From assembly GCA_011322715.1 (NCBI GenBank), contig DRLX01000089.1, positions 1-5,268 of the forward strand: a stretch of 5,268 nt of DNA, in the 5' to 3' direction. The notes beneath the pieces were generated by a model. It worked only from the letters and a program-made list of their open reading frames with translations. It did not search any database and was not told where the DNA came from. This document shows positions 1 through 5,268 of the stretch, piece by piece. How positions within the stretch are numbered: the stretch's first letter is position 1; every line of letters starts with the position of its first letter. This DNA is from Desulfobulbaceae bacterium (GTDB lineage Bacteria > Desulfobacterota > Desulfobulbia > Desulfobulbales > Desulfobulbaceae). A program made the translations under genes and the position numbers.

Positions 1-3000
1 CCGATCTCATACTTTTGGATGAGTACATGCGGCATATTCTCGAGTGCGTGATGAACAAAAAAGGCGTGGTGTGGTCTGAGTATCTCCGGATTATCGATGG
101 ACACTCGCGCTAATCCTATAAGCAAATATTGCCGCGCATGGAGATTGTAAAAAGGAAACCTATTGCTTCCAAAAGCACCCACACAATCACGATTCATCCA
201 CTTGATCAAATAGTTAATCACATGGTGGCCGTCTGCATCTGCCAGCCTGCGCACACAATGTGCAGCTTGCCATCGTATTGAAGAACGGGGAGAACCTAAT
301 GCAGACCAAACAAAGCCAGCGAAAGCATCCGATATTTCTTCCGGAGGAGTAAGCCAGTCGGCCCAAGGTCCATCGGCATGATCATCATCAATATGCTCTT
401 CAAAACGGGAAAGAGCAAAGTCAAGCAGGTCTGTGGCCTCTTGAGGCGAGATAAAAGATGAGACGATACCTGCAAAACCAAAAAATGCGCCAGCACCGAT
501 CAAGTCACAAGAATTTGCCAGCCCTTCCATAATACCTTTCTGGATTGAAGGCAGCACACTGTCCTCAGCCCGAATGCTTTCCAGAAAATACTGCAACCCA
601 TAATAATTTATTAACTCCCGGGCAAATCTTTGAGCTATTGATGAAAGGACATTGTTCCAAATTCTTCTTACGCTGATTTTTTTGCGCCAACTTTCAGGAA
701 ATTTTTCCAGCGCATTCTGGATATCATACCTGCCAGCACTTTCTGCATGAATAACAGTTTGCAGAAATTTGCTCGCATCTGTTTCCGGGATACGTTTGTA
801 TACTTCTTGCCAGAATATTTCTGAATGCCATGGCGATGGCATTGACCTGAACCGTTCTATCGCATTACTTATCCCCACACTTGTGGTCAAATCAAAAGAG
901 CCGAGAATCTCTTCCCAGTCGATATCGGATGATTTTTTTTCATTACTAAACTGGTCGGTTAGTTTTGCCGGAGACGCACTGGTTTCCTTGGGCTGTTTTG
1001 CGTAAAAGGCTAAAACATTTTCCAGCTCACGATTTGCGAGAGAGAATCGCTGAGCGTCTTCCCCAAGTTTCAACCAATCAGACTCAGAGGTATCTTGCAG
1101 CCGCATATATCGTACAGCAGTATCAAGGATATATTGCTGTCTGGTGGCATCACTCTCTTTCTCAAGGCATAATGCGGCAAATTCCCTCAAACTACCATCA
1201 ACGAAAAATGCCGAAAGAGCCCAGCCTGCTGATGGGGAAATAGCTCCAGAAGCGACAACTTCATGGGCTAACGCTGGTAGTTGACTATCAAACCACCCCA
1301 CATCTCTATCTCTCCACCTGCTGATGGCTGCAAAAGAAGATGCTGAGCATAATTGATGGCATACTCTAACCGCCTCATTTCTATTAAAATATTTTTCACG
1401 GGCAACGGTGTCACCAACTAACTCGGCAGTGCGGATAAAGCGGTATGCCATTTCCGGTGCCGACCTCACCTCCTCCGCGCTGCGTTTTGCTACAGACACA
1501 ACAGCTTCCCATCTTTCAACGATTTCGTCCCCGAATTTTGAGACGGCCTCTATCGCACAGTCAAAATAGGCAGCAGCTTCTACCAGGCTAACAGGAAGAA
1601 CGGCTCGCGCAAGATCTATGAACCATCCAGCTTTTGTTTCCGGACCTTCATCCGATATCGTTTCAACCATTTCAGAGCAAGATTGCTCAAGCTGACTTCT
1701 AATTCCAGAAAGGTGTTTCAACCGATACGCAGCCCTGGCAGCATACAATCGATCTTTTAACTTGATTTTGCTATCTTTATCGACAACTCCCTGGAAGAGT
1801 TTATCAACCTCGGATTCACCTGCTTCCTTGTTAAATATTAAAATTTCAAACCGTACACGCGAAATTTCAAACGGTATAGGATCATAATCACGCCATCTCT
1901 CCGAAAGAGAACTCCTTGAGCTACGGCCAGCCTCTTGAATGGCTGAGGCTACATCCTCATCTCCGCCGAGTAAACGAGCACGCACAATGTACCAAGGCAA
2001 TAGGCCGGCAACGATCTGTTTGAATTCCTTTATATCCTTTTGTTGCTCATAACTTTCCCCCTTCTCGAGTAGTTTTTCAGGCATCAATGATTCAAGGTTT
2101 GGGGACAAATTGCAGGAAAGGACTGATTCCAGTGCAACAGCGCGCAAAAAAATATTCCGTCCGCCGTCTTGATAATCACTGGTAACCACATGGGAAGCTC
2201 GCCGGGGGACATAATATCTCCTTACACGCAAAATTTTCGCCGTGGACAAGCCGCTTCCTGCACATGCTTCAATGAAAGAGACGATAGCGCTAGTAACTGT
2301 GTCTTCATGCGAATATAATTCAGATTTAGGTATCCGCGCCCGTTTATGGCATAACAAATCCAAACATTGCCCGAGAGCATCTTTCGGCGGGAACCTGCCA
2401 ACCGAAAGCAGTTCATCCGCAACAGCGATCATCAGATATTGGTTGCAGGCACCTGCGCACGAGATAATATCAATTTCCTCAAAATGCCCGGCGTCGACAA
2501 GCCGTCTTATGAAAAGCCGCGTAATTCGAAATATCACTTCCGGCGGTCGCCAACTCAAGATAAAGTTGACTACCATCTCCGGCCCAAAGAGGTTGAAATG
2601 CGCCGATACCAACTCAACAATTTCCTCGTCCTGAAGATGCTCATTATGCCAGTTATCCTTGCTTCTTTTGTGCTCTTCGAAGTAGAGCCTCAGCCATTTC
2701 TCAGCGGCCCTCAGATATCCTCGCGCTTCCCCCTTAAAATCTTCAACAGAAGATAACAGGGATGCAGAATACACATTTTCAGAACCATCCCAGTTACCTC
2801 GCAGCAAGCGACGAAAAGCCAGTTCCTGTACTCGCTCCGGGGATTGCAAGGGAGCAATGAGATCAACATTCGTCTTGAGAAGTTCCAGTTGACGATTATC
2901 GCCGGCGACCTCTTCTCCCGCGCGCAAGGCTAATTTTGCCGCATCGGCATAGCGTTTCTGCTTCAATGCTGCCTTGAAAGCAAATTGCAGCCGATAGACC

Positions 3001-3139
3001 CGAACATTTCGCTGATCAATTGGACTGTCTTCCGGAAGAAAATCATCAGAAAGCGCCAAACTGATCAATTCGTCATATTTACCTGATTGCAGCAACAAAG
3101 AAGGTAAAACTTCCGCCACATAAGAAAACTCCGCAGCCA
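1..3139 (-). other. C-terminal helical-repeat sensor region of the STAND protein (incomplete)
   Basis: Residues from about 604 to the window edge at 1,648 are dominated by predicted amphipathic helices, for example AEVLPSLLLQSGKYDELISL and RLQFAFKAALKQKRYADAAK, which read like TPR units. A HEAT-like unit lies at about 1551-1570 (GSPRSSIRWQAAHCVRRL). A polar, low-complexity linker at about 1319-1345 may divide it into two lobes, and an Asp/His cluster (DDDHAD, 1520-1525) lies near the visible end. In Avs proteins the equivalent region recognises the phage target (terminase or portal in the studied types). The target here is unknown and the true C-terminus is not in the window. Confidence 0.6.
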
Positions 3140-4946
3140 AAGGCTTGAGGCGGTCAACATACGATTCAATCTGCAGCTCTGATGCTGAAAATGTTTCCCG
3201 AAACCATGTTTCAGTCGGCTCATCTCGGAACTGGACGGAATCGTCGGAAAGCCAAAGAGGCCGTCCCAGGTCAGCAACAAAGCTCTTCACAGCATCAGCA
3301 TCTACTGCTGAGGCAACGGCAAGAACCTTTATTGGAATAAATGGAGATAGATTAGCCAGCCCGAGACAGATGGCATCAATCTGCGGTTGAAAAGTATCTG
3401 GAAAATCCTCCTTAAGGTTGGAGACGGCAGCGGCAAGTTGATTGTTTATCTGCTCATTAACCGTCATCCCTGACGGGCCAAGGCTCATTAATACATCAGA
3501 AGTATTCTCACACTTCAAACTCAATGCATTTGCCTGCACTCTTGGATTTCCTGCAGTTAGGCGGCAGAACTCGATGCCGTCATCATGGCTTGCCTGTGGG
3601 AAGTATTCGTGGAGATGAATTAATGTCTCGGCCTGGCTGAAAGGCAATAATTCAAGTTGTCGGACAACAGAAGGAGGTCGCAGCAGCTCGACACGCTCCG
3701 TTCTGCACAGCAGGACAATCCGGCACCCTTCCGGCAAGTGTTCTCGCAACAATTCATGAGCAAAACAGGATTCACGGAACTGTTCCGCGGCCATCTCCGC
3801 ATTATCCGCCGCATCAACAAAAACCACCAACACAGCATCATTGTTTATTTCCCGAAGAGCTGCAGAGGCCATCTGCAATCGACTCAGAAATGCTCTTAAA
3901 ATAGCATCATCCAAGTCGGCCTGTAATGGTATCAGCGGCTCACATAAACCCAGGGAGGCAATTTCATTGATGATCTGCACTAGCGCATCGCGATGACGGT
4001 GTCTTGTTTGACTCCTGTTTCGATACTTGCCGGATCCAAAACAATCATAAACTATTCCAAGGGAATCCTTTGGCAAGGAATCAGCAAGCTGACGAGCAAC
4101 AACTGATTTCCCGACGCCGCCTGCGGCATGGATAATTATTGGCGCAGAGGCGGTTACTATCTCATTTAATAAATTGTCATGCTGCTCTCGCTGGATTGAA
4201 TATTTTATCTCTTCAAATTCCGGGGGAGCGGGAAACAAATCTCTTTCATTGGTGACTCCAAACCGCTTGAGGATATCTTCCCGGAAGATTTGGCCAGTTT
4301 TATCAGGGAGGGCATTGTTCTGAACAAGAGCAATAATACTGTCAACCAGTGTATTATCAACAGCTCCAGCAAGCAGTTGCGATATTTCAGCTTGAAGTTC
4401 CTCTTGCTGCGTTTTGTAATCTCCCTCTCCGTCAACTATTTTGATGGATGAACAAAAAGCCTGGATCTGTTCTCCTGTTAGGCTTGTGTACTTCTCTAAT
4501 GTATTCCGAAATCCTCTTGGTGTAGATCTGCCATTGGCAATTGCTTGAATATCCTGCTTAAATTTAACCTGTCTGTTTGTGATAATTGAAAAGGTGATTG
4601 ACTTAAGGGGTGGCGTACTGGGTGGGTTATGCGATATTTCAAAAAATCGTTTTGCAAAACCTTTTATGGTACCCTTCAGGTCACTCAGGACAAAAGGAGT
4701 GTCCGGTCGCGTTGTAGAATGTTTAAGCTGGAAATATGAAATTTCTTCAGTGCCATGGCCTTCTCGGTCTATGTATTCTGCGACATCAATCACATACTCT
4801 CCGGCGACCTCATCCTCTTTTGATCCTTCAATAACTACGCATTTGAGAGGTGAATTAGGCGGAACCATTCTCAGGCAGCGACGAGCCGCCCATCTGTAAT
4901 GAAAGACATCGCCTGCGCGAGAGTATCTGACTGATTTATTATCCAT
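1..4946 (-). CDS. Avs-like STAND NTPase with N-terminal DUF4297/Cap4-like nuclease (3' end outside window)
   Basis: Seen: one minus-strand frame from ATG at 4946 stays open for 1,648 codons to the window edge; frame was checked at many points and no frameshift was found. Residues about 8-130 carry a PD-(D/E)xK-like pattern: IEGS with E40, VIDVAEY with D54, then FQLKHS with Q73 and K75. A linker leads to a P-loop NTPase: HAAGGVGKS (K280), VVFVDAADN (Walker B D378, D381), LLCRTER (R415, R418), AGNPRV (466-470) and FRDE (573-576). From about residue 600 on the sequence is mainly amphipathic helices, with a HEAT-like stretch near 1551-1570 and a polar linker at about 1319-1345. Known: bacterial Avs/AVAST proteins have this nuclease-STAND-helical repeat order, sense phage proteins with the repeats and degrade DNA. 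Inferred: a cytoplasmic anti-phage sensor-effector. DUF4297 points to Avs2/Avs3-like rather than SIR2 types, but the subtype and trigger are not determined. The ATG directly follows the upstream stop, and the conserved-looking RYSRAGDVFHY begins at residue 7, so the start is well supported. Confidence 0.85.
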   Translation of the reverse strand, partial: MDNKSVRYSRAGDVFHYRWAARRCLRMVPPNSPLKCVVIEGSKEDEVAGEYVIDVAEYIDREGHGTEEISYFQLKHSTTRPDTPFVLSDLKGTIKGFAKRFFEISHNPPSTPPLKSITFSIITNRQVKFKQDIQAIANGRSTPRGFRNTLEKYTSLTGEQIQAFCSSIKIVDGEGDYKTQQEELQAEISQLLAGAVDNTLVDSIIALVQNNALPDKTGQIFREDILKRFGVTNERDLFPAPPEFEEIKYSIQREQHDNLLNEIVTASAPIIIHAAGGVGKSVVARQLADSLPKDSLGIVYDCFGSGKYRNRSQTRHRHRDALVQIINEIASLGLCEPLIPLQADLDDAILRAFLSRLQMASAALREINNDAVLVVFVDAADNAEMAAEQFRESCFAHELLREHLPEGCRIVLLCRTERVELLRPPSVVRQLELLPFSQAETLIHLHEYFPQASHDDGIEFCRLTAGNPRVQANALSLKCENTSDVLMSLGPSGMTVNEQINNQLAAAVSNLKEDFPDTFQPQIDAICLGLANLSPFIPIKVLAVASAVDADAVKSFVADLGRPLWLSDDSVQFRDEPTETWFRETFSASELQIESYVDRLKPLAAEFSYVAEVLPSLLLQSGKYDELISLALSDDFLPEDSPIDQRNVRVYRLQFAFKAALKQKRYADAAKLALRAGEEVAGDNRQLELLKTNVDLIAPLQSPERVQELAFRRLLRGNWDGSENVYSASLLSSVEDFKGEARGYLRAAEKWLRLYFEEHKRSKDNWHNEHLQDEEIVELVSAHFNLFGPEMVVNFILSWRPPEVIFRITRLFIRRLVDAGHFEEIDIISCAGACNQYLMIAVADELLSVGRFPPKDALGQCLDLLCHKRARIPKSELYSHEDTVTSAIVSFIEACAGSGLSTAKILRVRRYYVPRRASHVVTSDYQDGGRNIFLRAVALESVLSCNLSPNLESLMPEKLLEKGESYEQQKDIKEFKQIVAGLLPWYIVRARLLGGDEDVASAIQEAGRSSRSSLSERWRDYDPIPFEISRVRFEILIFNKEAGESEVDKLFQGVVDKDSKIKLKDRLYAARAAYRLKHLSGIRSQLEQSCSEMVETISDEGPETKAGWFIDLARAVLPVSLVEAAAYFDCAIEAVSKFGDEIVERWEAVVSVAKRSAEEVRSAPEMAYRFIRTAELVGDTVAREKYFNRNEAVRVCHQLCSASSFAAISRWRDRDVGWFDSQLPALAHEVVASGAISPSAGWALSAFFVDGSLREFAALCLEKESDATRQQYILDTAVRYMRLQDTSESDWLKLGEDAQRFSLANRELENVLAFYAKQPKETSASPAKLTDQFSNEKKSSDIDWEEILGSFDLTTSVGISNAIERFRSMPSPWHSEIFWQEVYKRIPETDASKFLQTVIHAESAGRYDIQNALEKFPESWRKKISVRRIWNNVLSSIAQRFARELINYYGLQYFLESIRAEDSVLPSIQKGIMEGLANSCDLIGAGAFFGFAGIVSSFISPQEATDLLDFALSRFEEHIDDDHADGPWADWLTPPEEISDAFAGFVWSALGSPRSSIRWQAAHCVRRLADADGHHVINYLIKWMNRDCVGAFGSNRFPFYNLHARQYLLIGLARVSIDNPEILRPHHAFFVHHALENMPHVLIQKYEI
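3140..4185 (-). other. STAND/NACHT-type NTPase core of the STAND protein
   Basis: This covers residues about 255-603. In order it shows a pre-P-loop segment (IKYSIQREQHDNLL), the Walker A loop GGVGKS with K280 and S281, a YDCFGSGKYR segment at 300-309 followed by the basic run RHRHRD at 315-320, Walker B VVFVDAADN with D378, the LLCRTER arginine motif at 412-418, the GNP motif (the STAND GxP position) at 466-468, and a winged-helix-like end with FRDE at 573-576. These parts in this order are what STAND ATPases use for ATP-driven oligomerisation. No key nucleotide-binding residue is missing. Confidence 0.8.
4557..4925 (-). other. N-terminal PD-(D/E)xK-like (DUF4297/Cap4-like) effector domain of the STAND protein
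   Basis: This covers residues about 8-130. After an opening helix (G12, Y17, W19, then AARRCLRM), the order is a strand ending in E40 (VVIEGS), a strand with D54 (YVIDVAEY), and a strand with Q73-x-K75 (ISYFQLKHS), followed by a helix-rich stretch (LSDLKGTIKGFAKRFFE). An acidic residue, a second acidic residue and QxK in this spacing are typical of DUF4297/Cap4 nucleases, which are the effectors of some CBASS and Avs systems. All the expected catalytic residues appear present, so the domain is probably active. An Mrr-like nuclease is the main alternative. The outer borders are approximate. Confidence 0.65.
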
Positions 4947-4976
4947 TTAATTCTTACCGAACCTTTTTTCAAAATT
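4941..4976 (-). promoter_or_regulatory. Zero-spacer stop/start junction with weak ribosome binding sequence
   Basis: The upstream gene's TAA is followed at once by the ATG of the Avs-like gene. The only purine-rich candidates for a ribosome binding site are GGTAAG, about six bases before the ATG, and AAAAAAGG, about 15 bases before it; neither is a strong Shine-Dalgarno match at ideal spacing. Translation of the STAND gene is therefore probably coupled to termination on the upstream gene (inference). No separate promoter is visible here, although one inside the upstream coding region cannot be excluded. Confidence 0.6.
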
Positions 4977-5268
4977 GGCCCAGACCTCTTCGTAGTCTTT
5001 TTCCCGGTCGCAGCGGTCAAAGGGGGCGTGGTAGGTGATGGTTCGTTCGACTGGGCCGCCGGGTTGGGTGTCGTCGGTGATGGTGCGGGTGACGGTGCCG
5101 GATTGCATATTTTTGATGTCCTCCCAGCCGATGGGTTCTGTTTTTGTTTTTTTGCGGGGAAAACCGACGCCGGGGAGGCCTTTGGAGCAGGTGAAGACGA
5201 TGCGGCCTTTTTGATCGTACCAGGTGTCGGACTCATACTGGCGCATCACCGGGAACTGGACGCGGTAG
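4947..5268 (-). CDS. C-terminal tail of a larger protein (5' end outside window), possibly an Eco57I-type DNA methyltransferase
   Basis: Seen: the frame ends at TAA (4949-4947) and is open to the window edge, giving 106 residues. The GTG at 5249 is not a credible start because the frame continues upstream as YRVQFPV followed by MRQYESDTWYD. The tail is polar, with the segments KGRIVFT, KGLPGVGFPRKK, GWEDIKNM, TRTITDDTQPGGPVERTITY and APFDRCDREKDYEEVWANFE. No catalytic motif lies in this part, so its function cannot be read from the window. From memory I associate this kind of ending with large Eco57I-type N6-adenine methyltransferase or restriction proteins, an association I hold at low confidence. 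It sits immediately upstream of the Avs-like gene in the same frame and surely on the same transcript. Its GC content is much higher: one 60-base line (5041-5100) has 42 G/C against 23 in a line of the neighbour (4561-4620). Confidence 0.8.
   Translation of the reverse strand, partial: YRVQFPVMRQYESDTWYDQKGRIVFTCSKGLPGVGFPRKKTKTEPIGWEDIKNMQSGTVTRTITDDTQPGGPVERTITYHAPFDRCDREKDYEEVWANFEKRFGKN

Noticed and set aside
965..1243. Plus-strand frame of 92 residues, with neighbour at 769-1005
   Set aside because: Antisense shadows of the STAND gene without recognisable motifs.
1841..1871. Direct repeat of aaatttcaaa, 21 bases apart
   Set aside because: Only two short copies, each encoding a Phe-Glu-Ile step in the STAND protein; no array or attachment-site character.
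2242..2756. Two overlapping plus-strand frames of about 130 residues
   Set aside because: Both lie antisense inside the long STAND frame, resemble no family and have no convincing ribosome binding site.
4579..4899. Plus-strand frame of 106 residues opposite the nuclease domain
   Set aside because: It lies antisense to the conserved catalytic segment, whose coding constraint explains the open frame.
4871..5236. Minus-strand frame of 121 residues rich in Pro, Ser, Ala and Lys
   Set aside because: It is out of frame with, and overlaps, both the upstream tail and the STAND start; its biased composition is what a shifted frame of a GC-rich gene gives.
5247..5249. GTG as the start of a separate 100-residue gene
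   Set aside because: The frame stays open upstream to the window edge and reads as plausible protein (YRVQFPV), so this is the interior of a longer gene.
1..5268. CRISPR array, tRNA, insertion sequence ends or transcription terminator
   Set aside because: No regular repeats, tRNA-like cloverleaf, transposase motif, terminal inverted repeats or hairpin with U-run was noticed; the window is coding almost throughout.

Overview
The window holds two protein-coding segments, both on the minus strand and both cut by the window edges. Transcription runs from high to low coordinates. There is no appreciable intergenic DNA. I see no RNA gene, CRISPR array, transposon end or terminator. The organism cannot be named from this piece. 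Bacterial coding style and a very large STAND NTPase directly downstream of another gene suggest a bacterial chromosome or mobile defence-island context, which is inference.

Region 5268 to 4947 (minus): the last 106 residues and stop codon of a protein that begins outside the window. Its frame is open to the window edge, so this is a C-terminal tail and not a small gene. It is clearly richer in GC than the rest of the window. From memory only, and at low confidence, the tail resembles the C-terminus of large Eco57I-type DNA methyltransferase or restriction proteins.

Region 4946 to 1 (minus): one uninterrupted reading frame of at least 1,648 codons that runs off the left edge without a stop. 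The translated protein has three parts. The first is an N-terminal PD-(D/E)xK-like nuclease domain (E40, D54, Q73-x-K75) of the DUF4297/Cap4 kind. The second is a STAND/NACHT-type NTPase core (P-loop GGVGKS at 276-281, Walker B D378, arginine motif CRTER at 414-418, GNP at 466-468). The third is more than 1,000 residues of mostly helical, repeat-like sequence. This is the layout of antiviral STAND (Avs/AVAST) proteins, in which the C-terminal repeats bind a phage protein, the NTPase oligomerises and the nuclease cuts DNA. Those roles come from the family; nothing here proves the ligand.

The two genes are joined in an unusual way. The upstream stop TAA (4949-4947) is followed with no spacer by the ATG (4946-4944), so both genes lie in the same reading frame, separated by a single stop codon. 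This implies one transcript and probably coupled translation, and it means that readthrough or loss of one codon would fuse the two proteins.
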